Below, piece by piece: positions 8,229 through 17,648 of a stretch of DNA of 64,000 bases. The notes under the pieces are model-generated. The model was not told the DNA's origin, made no database searches, and was given only the letters and a program-made list of their open reading frames with translations. The DNA is from Acidobacteriota bacterium. Lineage in GTDB: Bacteria; Acidobacteriota; Terriglobia; Terriglobales; Acidobacteriaceae. Positions within the stretch are counted from its first letter, which is position 1; each line of letters begins with the position of its first letter. The stretch spans positions 1 to 64,000 of the forward strand of contig JABCZL010000007.1 of assembly GCA_013289685.1 (NCBI GenBank). The letters run 5' to 3'. The position numbers and the translations under genes were made by a program.

Positions 8229-9227
8229 ATGCCAGAGCTTATGCCAGAACGTGAACTCACATTTGCGCAGGCGGTCCGCGAGGCGCTGGCCGAAGAAATG
8301 CGCCGCGACTCGCGGGTGTGCATCTTCGGCGAAGACGTGGCCGAAGCGGGCACGCCGTTCAAAGTGCTCTCGGGACTTGTTGAAGAATTCGGCGCTGACC
8401 GCGTGGTCGATACCCCAATTTCCGAAGCTGGATTCACTGGAGTAGGAGTCGGCGCAGCCATGACCGGTCTGCGGCCCGTAGTCGACATCATGTTCGGCGA
8501 CTTCCTGACGTTGACCATGGATCAAATGGTCAACCAGGCCGCCAAAGCGCATTACATGTCGGGCGGGCACTGGCGGGTCCCGATGGTCATGCGCACCACA
8601 CTGGGCGCGACCCGACGCTCGGCGGCGCAGCATTCGCAGTCGCTGCACGCCTGGTTCAGTCACGTGCCGGGATTGAAAGTTGTGCTGCCTTCGACGCCCT
8701 ATGACGCTAAAGGCCTGCTGAAGACCGCGATCCGCGACGAGAACCCGGTCATCTTTTTCGAAGATAAGATGATGTACAAGCTGAAAGGCCCTGTGCCAGC
8801 GGAGGATTACACGATCCCGCTGGGCGTGGCCGACGTAAAGCGCAAAGGCGACGACATCACGCTTGTGGCGACCAGCAGCATGGTGCAGGTCGCGCTGGGC
8901 GCGGCAAACATTCTGGAAAAAGAAGGCATCAGCGCGGAAGTCGTCGATCCGCGCACCACGTGGCCGCTCGACGAAAAGACTATCATTGACTCGGCAAAGA
9001 AAACGTCGCGCGTGATCGTGCTCGATGAAGGCTACGGCCGCTATGGAGTGACGGCCGAACTCGCAGCAGTAATCGCCGAAGGCGCATTCTACGATCTCGA
9101 CGCGCCGGTGAAGCGCATGGGCGCGATGCACGTCCCGATTCCGTTCTCTCCGCCGCTGGAAGATGTGACGGTCCCGACAGAAGAAACAGTTTCGGAAGCC
9201 GCGCGAAGACTGTGTAACAAAACGTAG
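8229..9227 (+). CDS. 2-oxoacid dehydrogenase E1 component, beta subunit
   Basis: 332 residues with the transketolase pyrimidine-binding domain (LTFAQAVREALAEEMRRD, FGEDVA, DTPISEAGFTGVGVGAA) and the C-terminal transketolase domain (EVVDPRTTWPLDEKTI ... VLDEGYGRYG). It forms the alpha2beta2 E1 with the preceding gene, 9 bases upstream. Two ATGs, 12 bases apart in a short duplication of TTATGCCAGA, are both possible starts and neither has a clear ribosome site. Two perfect hairpins follow the gene. Confidence 0.9.
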   Translation: MPELMPERELTFAQAVREALAEEMRRDSRVCIFGEDVAEAGTPFKVLSGLVEEFGADRVVDTPISEAGFTGVGVGAAMTGLRPVVDIMFGDFLTLTMDQMVNQAAKAHYMSGGHWRVPMVMRTTLGATRRSAAQHSQSLHAWFSHVPGLKVVLPSTPYDAKGLLKTAIRDENPVIFFEDKMMYKLKGPVPAEDYTIPLGVADVKRKGDDITLVATSSMVQVALGAANILEKEGISAEVVDPRTTWPLDEKTIIDSAKKTSRVIVLDEGYGRYGVTAELAAVIAEGAFYDLDAPVKRMGAMHVPIPFSPPLEDVTVPTEETVSEAARRLCNKT

Positions 9228-9230
9228 CGC

Positions 9231-9272
9231 CGGCGTCCCGCCGGCTGTCGCGAGGGCGTCTCGCCCTCGCTT
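9231..9272. repeat. two adjacent perfect palindromes (REP-like)
   Basis: GCCGGCG-tcc-CGCCGGC (9231-9247) and GCGAGGGCG-tct-CGCCCTCGC (9252-9272) lie between the E1-beta and M24 genes. Without a T tract they look like dispersed intergenic palindromes or mRNA-stabilising hairpins, not terminators. Confidence 0.7.
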
Positions 9273-9297
9273 CGAGCTAGCAGCTAGGAGCTGATTT

Positions 9298-10638
9298 ATG
9301 GGACTCAAAACTCACGGAACGATGGCCGTTGACTGGGAGAACCGAATCGATTTCGATCGCCTCCGCCGCGAGCGCCTGCAAAAAGCGAAAGACTTGCTTA
9401 AGAAGTCGTCGATGGGCGCGCTGCTCTGCTTCGACATGAACAACGTGCGCTATCTCACCTCGACGCACATCGGCACCTGGGCGCAGGACAAGGCCAACCG
9501 CTTCACGCTCCTCCCGCAAAACGACGAGCCCATCCTGTGGGACTTCGGCTCCGCCGCCAAGCATCATCAACTAAATTGCCCCTGGCTCGGAGATCGCTCG
9601 CGCCCCGGTATTTCGATGTTGCGCGGCACCATGTCACCCGAGCATGGACGCGCTGAAGACGTCGCCAAGAAGATTCGCATTGAACTCGAAATGCGCGGCC
9701 TGCACAAAGAACCGGTCGGCATCGACATCATCGAGCTTCCGGTCCTGTTCGCGCTGCAACGCGAAGGGATTCAAGTGGTCGACGGCCAGGAGCTCATGTC
9801 CAACGCCCGCGTCATCAAGACGCAGGACGAAATTTCTCTCCTCAACACCTCGGCCATGATGGTCGATGCCGCCTACGACGAGCTCTACCGCGCCATGAAG
9901 CCGGGCATGCGCGAGAATGAAGCTGTTGGGTTAGTCAGTAAAGTTCTCTACGATCTCGGTTCGGAATACGTCGAAGCGGTGAACGCCATTTCCGGCGAGC
10001 GCTGCAATCCGCATCCGCATGTTTTCTCCGATCGCGTGCTACGCCCCGGCGATCCTGTCTATTACGACATCCTCCATTCCTACATGGGATATCGCACTTG
10101 CTACTACCGCTGCTTCACCATCGGCTACGCATCGCACGCCATGGTCGATGCCTATAAGCGGTGCCGCGATTATCTCGACGCCGCCATCGAACTGATTCGC
10201 CCAGGACGCAACACCGCGGAGATCGCGGCGGTATGGCCCAAGGCGCAGGATTTCGGCTTTCCCAACGAAGAAGCCGCGTTCGCCTTGCAGTATGGCCACG
10301 GCATCGGGCTGGCGATCTGGGAAAAGCCCGTGATCTCACGGCTGGTTTCGCTCGATCATCCGCAGACGCTTGAGCCCGGCATGGTGTTTGCGCTCGAAAC
10401 ATTCTGGCCTTCGACCGACGGCTGGAGCGCCGCTCGCATTGAAGAAGAAATCGTGGTCACGCCGACGGGGCACGAAGTCATCACGCGCTTCCCGGCGGAG
10501 CAACTCCTGGTCGCAGGCGCGCACTACTACACCGTGAACGGCCCGCTGCCGACGACAAGAGAATCCGAATCTGCGCCCAGCGAGCGCGTGCTTGAGATGA
10601 TCGAGACCAGCGCGAAGACCGAGCGAGTGGAAGTTTAG
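9298..10638 (+). CDS. M24-fold (creatinase/prolidase/DddP-like) hydrolase with altered metal site
   Basis: 446 residues with an N-terminal creatinase domain (SSMGALLCFDMNNVRYLTS, residues about 40-160) and a C-terminal pita-bread domain. The His of YGHGIG and the two late Glu (FALETFWP, ARIEEEIVV) of the M24 metal site are present, as is the first Asp (VYYDILHSYMG). The second Asp, expected 11 residues later as in GYxxD, is Cys here (GYRTCYYR). The enzyme may therefore use one metal or none, as creatinase and some lyases on this fold do. SDRV...GD and DEPILWDFG recall DddP-type M24 proteins, a weak inference. AGGAG precedes the ATG. It is encoded between E1 and E2 genes, so it probably processes the pathway substrate, not peptides. 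Confidence 0.75.
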   Translation: MGLKTHGTMAVDWENRIDFDRLRRERLQKAKDLLKKSSMGALLCFDMNNVRYLTSTHIGTWAQDKANRFTLLPQNDEPILWDFGSAAKHHQLNCPWLGDRSRPGISMLRGTMSPEHGRAEDVAKKIRIELEMRGLHKEPVGIDIIELPVLFALQREGIQVVDGQELMSNARVIKTQDEISLLNTSAMMVDAAYDELYRAMKPGMRENEAVGLVSKVLYDLGSEYVEAVNAISGERCNPHPHVFSDRVLRPGDPVYYDILHSYMGYRTCYYRCFTIGYASHAMVDAYKRCRDYLDAAIELIRPGRNTAEIAAVWPKAQDFGFPNEEAAFALQYGHGIGLAIWEKPVISRLVSLDHPQTLEPGMVFALETFWPSTDGWSAARIEEEIVVTPTGHEVITRFPAEQLLVAGAHYYTVNGPLPTTRESESAPSERVLEMIETSAKTERVEV

Positions 10639-10689
10639 GGTTAGAGTTTTTAGCCCTCGAGATTTACTGAAAAATCTTGAGGAGACGGT

Positions 10690-10800
10690 TAGCCAAACCG
10701 CACGAAATCCAGCCGCGAAGCGGCGGCTTATGATAGCCCGGCACGGGAGTGCCGGCTGAGAGTGGAAAAGGGAACGAGTCCCGTTAGGGACGCCACTTCT
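10690..10800. repeat. cluster of three imperfect palindromes
   Basis: Between the M24 and E2 genes lie AGCCGC/GCGGCGGCT (about 10711-10728), AGCCCGGCAC-ggga-GTGCCGGCT (10735-10757) and CGAGTCCC-gtta-GGGACG (about 10775-10792). This is typical non-coding repeat filler; no gene is seen. Confidence 0.55.
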
Positions 10801-10826
10801 CCGCCCCGGAAAGAAACTCAAACCTC

Positions 10827-12032
10827 ATGGCCTTCAGCGTAGTAATGCCCGCCCTCGAGATGGCGCAGGAAACCGGCAAGCTCATCGCCTGGCGGAAGCA
10901 GGAAGGCGACCGCGTCACCAAGGGTGAGCCGCTCCTAGAAATCGAGACCGACAAAGCCGTCGTCGAGGTGGAAGCTCCCGCCGACGGCATCCTGGCAGGC
11001 ATCAAAGCGGTGGCCGGCGACGATATTCCTGTGGGGCAGACCATCGCATGGATCGTCGCGCCCGGTGAAGCGCCCCCTGTCGAGAGCGAACCGGCCGTGC
11101 CGGCCGCACGTGCTGGATCGCACGCGAAGACTGAGTCTTCCCATGTTGTGGCACCGCCAGCCAGCGCTCCGGTACAAACGCCGCCCAGCGCGAAAATTTC
11201 TCCCAAGGCCCGTCGGCTCGCCAAAGAATTGGGTGTAGACCTTGCGAAGGTGCGGGCTTCGGGCCCAGGCGGTGAGATTCTCGCATCCGATGTTCAGGCA
11301 GCAGCCTCAGCGCCTCCTGCATCAGGGGCGCCAGAGAAAAAATCCGGGAGCATCGAAGCTCCCAGCTCGCTGGGCCGCATCATGGCCGAGCGTACCACGC
11401 AGAGCTGGACCACCGTCCCTCACTTCTTCGTGAGCCGCGAGATTGAAGCGACCGCGCTTAACGAATATCGGGAACGCGTGGTGGGTGAGATCGAAAACGA
11501 GCACCAGGTCCGCATCACTCATACCGACCTGTTGGTGGCGCTTGCAGCCCGCGTGCTGTTCAAGCACCCGCGCCTTAACGCGAGTTGGAGCGCCGAGGGC
11601 ATTCGCCTGCACGATCACGTGAACATGGGGATCGCCATCGCGGTCGAGGACGGCGTGGTCGCCGCGGTAGTTCACAACGCGCATAGCGCGAGCCTGGCGG
11701 AAATCGCGATCCAGCGGCGGGACGTCGCCGAGCGTGCGCGAGCCGGGAAGCTGCGGCCAGCCGATATTGCAGATGCCACGTTCACCATCAGCAATCTCGG
11801 CATGTATCAGGTCGATCAATTCAGCGCGATCATCACGCCGCCGCAAGCCGCCATTCTCGCGGTCGGAACCATTGCCGACCGGGTCGTCGCCGTTCAGGGC
11901 CAGCCCGCGGTTCGGTCCATGATGATGCTTACAGTCTCATGCGATCACCGTGTCGCCGATGGCGCCCGTGCAGCGCGCTTCCTCAGCGACCTCGCCGAGG
12001 CAATTCGAGAGCCCGCCAAGATCTTGAAATAG
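10827..12032 (+). CDS. dihydrolipoamide acyltransferase (E2) of the 2-oxoacid dehydrogenase complex
   Basis: 401 residues. The N-terminal lipoyl domain has the lipoylated Lys43 in EIETDKAVVEVEAP. A Pro/Ala-rich linker leads to the peripheral subunit-binding domain (KISPKARRLAKELGVDL, about residues 116-150), then the CAT domain with the catalytic HxxxDG (H374, D378 in CDHRVADG). It transfers the acyl group from lipoate to CoA. Together with the two E1 genes it makes a nearly complete complex. The E3 (lipoamide dehydrogenase) gene is not in the window and is presumably shared. The ribosome site is weak. Confidence 0.9.
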   Translation: MAFSVVMPALEMAQETGKLIAWRKQEGDRVTKGEPLLEIETDKAVVEVEAPADGILAGIKAVAGDDIPVGQTIAWIVAPGEAPPVESEPAVPAARAGSHAKTESSHVVAPPASAPVQTPPSAKISPKARRLAKELGVDLAKVRASGPGGEILASDVQAAASAPPASGAPEKKSGSIEAPSSLGRIMAERTTQSWTTVPHFFVSREIEATALNEYRERVVGEIENEHQVRITHTDLLVALAARVLFKHPRLNASWSAEGIRLHDHVNMGIAIAVEDGVVAAVVHNAHSASLAEIAIQRRDVAERARAGKLRPADIADATFTISNLGMYQVDQFSAIITPPQAAILAVGTIADRVVAVQGQPAVRSMMMLTVSCDHRVADGARAARFLSDLAEAIREPAKILK

Positions 12033-12051
12033 AGGTTTGCTCAGGGGCCAG

Positions 12052-13011
12052 CTAATGTTTCGCCGGATGACGCACCGGTTCCTCTGCATCCATCGACCTG
12101 TTATTTCGAGATGAGCCCTTTTGAGCCCGAACTCTTCTCCACAAAACTTTCAGGAACGTCTGCACAACCGGCGAGGGATCGTGTTCGCGATACGCTGCCA
12201 GCAGTTCGGTGCGCGCCCGCACTCCCGCCAGACGACGGAACACCACGTCCTTGCGTTGCAGGTCGCCAATACATTTCGGCACGATCGACACTCCGATGCC
12301 GGCCGCCACCAGGCTCAGCGTGGTCTGAATTTCCACCGTGCGTTGTACGACGACGGGACGGAACCCGGCCTGCTGACAAAGGCCAATGATGTATTCCGTC
12401 CAACTTGGACGAGGATGGTCGGGGTATAGAACAAAAGCCTCCTCGCTCAAGGCAGACAGAGGCACGGCGGGCAACTGAGCCAGACGGTGCGAACCTGGTA
12501 AGGCAACATACAACGGCTCGCGCGCAATCGTGCGAAACACCAGGCCCTCGGTCTTGGCGGGAAGGCGGAGCAAGCCTATGTCGATTCGCTTTTCGGTGAG
12601 CGCTTCAATTTGCGCGTAAACGGTCATCTCTGAAAGAGTCAGATCGACGTGCGGGGCGGCCTGCAGAAACTCGCGCAATACCCCCGGCAAAACGTCGTAA
12701 GTGGCCGACCCTACGAACCCCAGATTGAGCGTTCCACTCACCCCGCCCCCGGCGCGCTGGGCCGCGAGCACGGCCTCGTCGGTTCGCGCCAGAATCAAAC
12801 GCGCGCGTTCGAGAAAGACCTGTCCCGCCGGGGTGATCTGCACCCGGCGCCGGTTACGGAACAGCAGTTGCACCAGCAAGTCCTTTTCCAGAGACTGAAT
12901 CTGCCGGCTGAGCGCGGGTTGGGCGATGCGCAGACGGTGAGCGGCGTGGCCGAAGTGCAATTCCTCGGCAACGGCAACGAAATAACGCAGCTGGCGCAAA
13001 TCCATGGACAT
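12052..13011 (-). CDS. LysR-family transcriptional regulator
   Basis: 319 residues. The N-terminal winged HTH is DLRQLRYFVAVAEELHFGHA followed by LRIAQPALSRQIQSLE (residues 3-60). The effector domain begins GTLNLGFVGSATYDVLP, the standard LTTR periplasmic-binding fold, and resembles the CatR/BenM/CbnR group. ATGs at 13011 and 13005 both fit. It is divergent from the RND pump genes across about 175 bases and convergent with the E2 gene, so the pump is its most likely target. The inducer is unknown. Confidence 0.88.
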   Translation of the reverse strand: MSMDLRQLRYFVAVAEELHFGHAAHRLRIAQPALSRQIQSLEKDLLVQLLFRNRRRVQITPAGQVFLERARLILARTDEAVLAAQRAGGGVSGTLNLGFVGSATYDVLPGVLREFLQAAPHVDLTLSEMTVYAQIEALTEKRIDIGLLRLPAKTEGLVFRTIAREPLYVALPGSHRLAQLPAVPLSALSEEAFVLYPDHPRPSWTEYIIGLCQQAGFRPVVVQRTVEIQTTLSLVAAGIGVSIVPKCIGDLQRKDVVFRRLAGVRARTELLAAYREHDPSPVVQTFLKVLWRRVRAQKGSSRNNRSMDAEEPVRHPAKH

Positions 13012-13187
13012 TATTCTAATGCCGGATTGCTATTACTGAAACCTTCCAATGTATTGGACGTATCAGCCAAATCAGGGGCATAGTAGTAGCCTGTGTCTCT
13101 ACGACTTCTCGGGAGCCAGGGAATCTAAGGGCACATGGCGGGCTCAGTTCTTGGCCTGCCAGTTCCAGCTAGGTCAACGGTAAGGTT

Positions 13188-16100
13188 ATGTGGTTAGTTC
13201 GACTGGCGCTGCGGCGCCCCTACACCATTGCCGTCTCTTGCCTGCTGATCATGATCCTCGGCGTGCTATCGCTGACGCGCATGACGGTGGACATCTTCCC
13301 GGTCATCGATATCCCGGTGGTCGCAGTGGTGTGGACCTATCCCGGACTCTCGGCGCAAGACATGGAGCGCCGCGTGGTTCTGATCAGTGAACGCGGCTAC
13401 TCCACCACGGTCAACGGAATTTCGCGAATCGAATCGCAGTCGATCCCGGGAATTGGACTGCTGCGGATTTACTTTCAGCCGGGGACGGAAATTGGCGCCG
13501 CGATCGCGCAGATTTCTTCCGTGTCGAGTACCATCCTTCGCATCGCGCCTCCGGGCATCACGCCGCCCAGCGTGATCCAGTTCAACGCCACCAACGTTCC
13601 CGTAGCGCAGCTCACGATTTCCAGCAAGACTCTCTCCGAACAGCAGCTCTATGACTATGGTGTGAACTTCATTCGCGTGCGATTGTTTACGATACCGGGG
13701 CTTTCCACTCCCGCACCGTTCGGCGGAAAGGAACGCCAGGTCATCATCGACATCAACCCGCAGGCCCTGGCCGCGAAGGGCCTGTCGGCGGGAGATGTGG
13801 TCAGCGCGCTTCAAGCTTCGAACGTGATTCTGCCCGCGGGCGACGCCAGAATCGGCAACACCGACTACAGCGTGCAACTCAACTCCAGCCCCGACACGGT
13901 ATCGCAATTCAGCCGCATCCCGATCAAGGTCGTAGGGTCGGCGACCGTTTTGCTGGGAGATGTGGCCAAGGTCTCCGATAGTTTTGCCGAGCAGCGTGGC
14001 ATCGTGCACGTGAACGGAAAGCGTGCGACCTATCTCGCCATCCTGAAGCACTCCGATGCCTCGACCCTGGCCGTGGTGGAAGCGACGCGCGACACCTTGC
14101 CGATTATCAAAGCCTCCGCCCCGCAGGGGATGGAGCTGAAGATCGACTTCGATCAATCCGTGTTCGTGCGCGCCGCGATCATGGGAGTGGTGCGCGAGGC
14201 CGTGCTCTCTTCGATTCTCGTCTCGCTGATGATTCTGGCTTTCCTCGGAAGCTGGCGCAGCGTGATTGTGGTATGCACTTCGATCCCGCTGGCCATCTTC
14301 ACCGCCATCATCGGCCTGAACCTGAGCGGCGACACCATTAACATCATGACCCTGGGCGGCCTTGCGCTGGCCATCGGCATGCTGGTTGACGACGCGACGG
14401 TCGAGATCGAGAACATCAACCGTAACTTCGATATGGGCAAGTCGATTATGGTGGCGATCCTCGACGGCGCCAGCCAGATTGCCGTGCCCGCAATTGTGGC
14501 CACACTGGCGATTTGCATTGTGTTCTTCCCGGTTGTTCTGCTCTCCGGGGCGGCAAAGTACCTGTTCACGCCCATGGCGCTGGCTGTGGTGCTGGCCATG
14601 CTGGCTTCCTATATCTTGTCTCGAACGCTGGTGCCGACGCTCTCGCGATATCTCTTCGAAGGTCACCGGGAAGCGGATGAAGCCAAGGAAGAAAATCCTG
14701 GATTCCTGGGGCGTCTGAACCGCAAGCGTGAGCTTGCCTTCGAGCGCCTGCGCACCGGCTACGGAAACATCCTGGATCTGGTACTGCATCACCGGGTGTT
14801 TGCGTTGTGTATGTTTGGACTGATGTTCGCGGTCACCGCAGTGCTGCCCTTCATCATCGGCACGGATTTCTTCCCCACCGTCGACGCCGGGCTGATGAAG
14901 CTTCACGTCCGCGCGCCGGTCGGCACCCGGCTGGAGGATACCGAGCAGTTGTTGATGAAAGTCGAAGGACGGATTCGCGAAATCATTCCCCCGGACGAAA
15001 TCGATACGATTAATGATATGGAGGGTCTGCCCACTTCCTACAATCTCGCCTTCGTGCCCATCGACAATGTGGGCGACATGGACGCCGAGGTCCTGATCGC
15101 GCTGAAGCCTCTGCATCACCCCACCGAAGGTTACATGGAGAAGATCCGCCAACAACTGCCGAGCGAGTTCCCGGGATCAAGTTTCTATTTCCAATCGGCC
15201 GACATCGTGAGCCAGGTGCTCAATTTCGGCGTGCCCTCACCGATTGACATTCAAGTCGAAGGGCCGAATCTCGACCAGTCGTATCAGATCGCGCGCCAGC
15301 TGAAAGATGAAATCCGCACTGTCCCCGGTGCGGTTGACGTACATGTCAAGCAGGCCATCCGGTATCCCGCGTTGCATATCAACGTTGACCGCGAGAAAGC
15401 GGCGCAGTTGGGCCTGACCGAGCAGAGTGTCGCTAACAGCATGCTGATCTCGCTGTCGTCCAGTTCGTTGATCGCACCGTCGTACTTCCTGAATCCGACG
15501 AACAACGTCAACTACATCGTGGCCGTGCGCATTCCGCCCGAGCGTTTCGATTCCGTCGACACCCTGATGAGCACTCCGCTGAGCCTGCCCGGAGCCGCCA
15601 ATCCTCTGCAAGCCGCGAGTGCTCCGCAGACGCAACCCGTGCCCCAACCGCAGTATGAGACGCTGGCCAACGTTTCTCAGATCGTTCCAGATTCAGTTCC
15701 CGCGGAAATCAATCACTACACAGTGCAGCGTGTGATCGACATCAACGCGAACGTTCAGGGTCGCGATCTGGGCTCGGTCGTGGCCGGCATTCAAAAGAAA
15801 ATCGAGAGCCTGGGGAAACTCCCTCTCGGCATGCGCATCAGCATTCACGGCCAGTATGAAGTGATGAATTCGTCCTTCCGCAGTTTGCTCATGGGCTTGA
15901 TTCTCGCCATCGTGCTGGTGTATTTGCTGATCGTGGTGTTGTTTCAGTCCTGGATCGATCCTTTCATCATCATGATCGCCGTTCCCGGAGCGCTGGTAGG
16001 AATTCTGTGGATGCTGGCCATGACCGGATCGACCATCAACGTCGAATCGCTCATGGGGTCGATCATGGCGGTGGGGATCGCGACCTCGAACTCGATTCTG

Positions 16101-16442
16101 GTCGTCAGCTATGCCAACGACGCCCGGGTCGAGCACGGCATGTCGCCCATCGAAGCGGCGCTGGAAGCCGGAAAGACGCGGCTGCGGCCGGTTTTGATGA
16201 CCGCGCTCGCTATGATCATCGGCATGGTTCCCATGGCGCTCGCTCTGGGCGAGGCCGGAGAGCAGAATGCTCCCCTGGGCCGCGCCGTGATCGGCGGATT
16301 GGTGGTGGCGACCGTCGTCACGCTTTTTATCGTTCCAGTTTTCTATACACTGTTGCGAAAGGATTTTCCCACGCGGCACTTGCTCGATGCAAAGTTCATC
16401 GCCGAAGCGCGCGGCGAAGAGTTCAAAGGAGAAGAAGCCTGA
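13188..16442 (+). CDS. RND efflux transporter, inner-membrane permease
   Basis: 1084 residues with the duplicated RND layout: TM1 at residues 10-30, a large periplasmic loop, the TM2-6 block at about 330-490, a second loop, and the TM8-12 block at about 890-1060. The TM4 proton-relay motif GGLALAIGMLVDDATVEIEN carries the Asp pair. It belongs to the AcrB/MdtB (HAE1-like) family, although the substrate-facing loop is not diagnostic for drug, solvent or metal. A Pro/Gln-rich stretch near residues 800-825 lies in the second periplasmic loop. The stop codon overlaps the ATG of the adaptor gene (TGATG), indicating translational coupling. Confidence 0.9.
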   Translation: MWLVRLALRRPYTIAVSCLLIMILGVLSLTRMTVDIFPVIDIPVVAVVWTYPGLSAQDMERRVVLISERGYSTTVNGISRIESQSIPGIGLLRIYFQPGTEIGAAIAQISSVSSTILRIAPPGITPPSVIQFNATNVPVAQLTISSKTLSEQQLYDYGVNFIRVRLFTIPGLSTPAPFGGKERQVIIDINPQALAAKGLSAGDVVSALQASNVILPAGDARIGNTDYSVQLNSSPDTVSQFSRIPIKVVGSATVLLGDVAKVSDSFAEQRGIVHVNGKRATYLAILKHSDASTLAVVEATRDTLPIIKASAPQGMELKIDFDQSVFVRAAIMGVVREAVLSSILVSLMILAFLGSWRSVIVVCTSIPLAIFTAIIGLNLSGDTINIMTLGGLALAIGMLVDDATVEIENINRNFDMGKSIMVAILDGASQIAVPAIVATLAICIVFFPVVLLSGAAKYLFTPMALAVVLAMLASYILSRTLVPTLSRYLFEGHREADEAKEENPGFLGRLNRKRELAFERLRTGYGNILDLVLHHRVFALCMFGLMFAVTAVLPFIIGTDFFPTVDAGLMKLHVRAPVGTRLEDTEQLLMKVEGRIREIIPPDEIDTINDMEGLPTSYNLAFVPIDNVGDMDAEVLIALKPLHHPTEGYMEKIRQQLPSEFPGSSFYFQSADIVSQVLNFGVPSPIDIQVEGPNLDQSYQIARQLKDEIRTVPGAVDVHVKQAIRYPALHINVDREKAAQLGLTEQSVANSMLISLSSSSLIAPSYFLNPTNNVNYIVAVRIPPERFDSVDTLMSTPLSLPGAANPLQAASAPQTQPVPQPQYETLANVSQIVPDSVPAEINHYTVQRVIDINANVQGRDLGSVVAGIQKKIESLGKLPLGMRISIHGQYEVMNSSFRSLLMGLILAIVLVYLLIVVLFQSWIDPFIIMIAVPGALVGILWMLAMTGSTINVESLMGSIMAVGIATSNSILVVSYANDARVEHGMSPIEAALEAGKTRLRPVLMTALAMIIGMVPMALALGEAGEQNAPLGRAVIGGLVVATVVTLFIVPVFYTLLRKDFPTRHLLDAKFIAEARGEEFKGEEA

Positions 16443-17569
16443 TGTCTGAATCGCAAGGCCGGCGCCGCGGATCTGTCTGGCTTTACCTTGCCGGCATACT
16501 GGCCGTTGTGATCGCGGGGATCGGGGCCTTTCTTCTTTTTACCCACCAGCGCGCCCACGTGGAGGCCGCCACCGAGCAGTTGACGGTGGAGAGTCAGAAG
16601 GGGCCATCCGTCGAAGTTGCCATCGCCCACAAAGTCGCGGGCTCCGATACGATTCGCCTGATCGGCGAAGCGCGTCCCTACCAGTCGGCGATTCTGTATG
16701 CCAAAGTCAGTGGCTATATGCGCAGCATCAGCGTCGACAAGGGCGATTTCGTCCACGCGAACCAGGTCATCGCGGTGATCGAATCCCCGGAAACCGACAA
16801 GCAATACCAAGCCGCGGTCGCCGACGCGCACAATAAAGAGCTCATCGCCAACCGCGCCGCCACTCTCGTCAAGAAAGAAATGATCTCACAACAGGACGCG
16901 GACCAGGCCGCCGCCGACGCCGCGGTTTCTAAGGCGAACCTGGAGCAGATCGGCACTTTGAAGTCGTATGAAGAATTGCGGGCTCCGTTTAGCGGAACCG
17001 TCACAGCGCGCTATTCGGATCCCGGCGCGCTCATCCAGAATGCCGCCACGTCTCAGACCAGCGCGCTGCCCTTGATCGAAGTTTCGGAGACTACACGGCT
17101 CCGCATCTATGTTTATGTGGACCAGGCGCATGCTCCCTTCGTCCGCAACGGAGATGCGGTCACCATCACCGATCAGGCCAACCCGACTTTTAAGCTGGTG
17201 GCGCGGGTCAGTCGCACCAGCGGAGAGATTGATCCCAAGACTCGCACCTTACTGGTCGAGATCGACGTGGACAATCCGCACAACCGCATCCTCGCCGGCA
17301 GCTTCGTGCAGGCCGAGTTGAAAGTGCAGACCCCGCGCTACGTCGAGGTGCCCTCAGACGCGTTGATCGTTCGCGGAACTCAGATGTTCGTGGCAGTCGT
17401 GACCCCCGACAACACAATCAAGTTCACGCAGGTCGCGGTTGCCGAGCAAACCGGCGAGACCGCGCGCCTGTTCAGCGGTTTGGACGAGGGCGAGCGCGTC
17501 GCCCGCAGCATCGGAGAACGCGTGCCCGAAGGCGGCAAAGTGCAACCGGTGGCGCATCCCGGCAGTTGA
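16442..17569 (+). CDS. RND efflux periplasmic adaptor (membrane fusion protein)
   Basis: 375 residues. One N-terminal membrane anchor (WLYLAGILAVVIAGIGAFLLF) is followed by a lipoyl-like half motif (AKVSGYMRSISVDKGDFV), a short alpha-hairpin (YQAAVADAHNKELIANRAAT ... QQDADQAAADAAVSKANLEQ), the second half motif (LRAPFSGTVTARYSDPGALI), then beta-barrel and membrane-proximal domains. It bridges the permease and TolC. The ATG overlaps the permease stop, and longer in-frame extensions upstream lie inside the permease gene and are not real. Confidence 0.9.
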   Translation: MSESQGRRRGSVWLYLAGILAVVIAGIGAFLLFTHQRAHVEAATEQLTVESQKGPSVEVAIAHKVAGSDTIRLIGEARPYQSAILYAKVSGYMRSISVDKGDFVHANQVIAVIESPETDKQYQAAVADAHNKELIANRAATLVKKEMISQQDADQAAADAAVSKANLEQIGTLKSYEELRAPFSGTVTARYSDPGALIQNAATSQTSALPLIEVSETTRLRIYVYVDQAHAPFVRNGDAVTITDQANPTFKLVARVSRTSGEIDPKTRTLLVEIDVDNPHNRILAGSFVQAELKVQTPRYVEVPSDALIVRGTQMFVAVVTPDNTIKFTQVAVAEQTGETARLFSGLDEGERVARSIGERVPEGGKVQPVAHPGS

Positions 17570-17648
17570 TTCGATTTTGGGTGGCGCAGCGCTTTCAGCG
17601 CTGTGATGAAGCGGGAGGCCTGGTTGAGGGTCGCGCTCTAACTTTCGG

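Noticed and set aside
13266..15155. 629-codon open frame antisense to the RND permease gene
   Set aside because: It is His/Arg/Asp-rich with no domain and mirrors the codon bias of the real gene on the other strand.
16007..16441. N-terminal extension of the RND adaptor frame
   Set aside because: It lies wholly inside the permease gene; the ATG at 16442 gives a normal membrane anchor.
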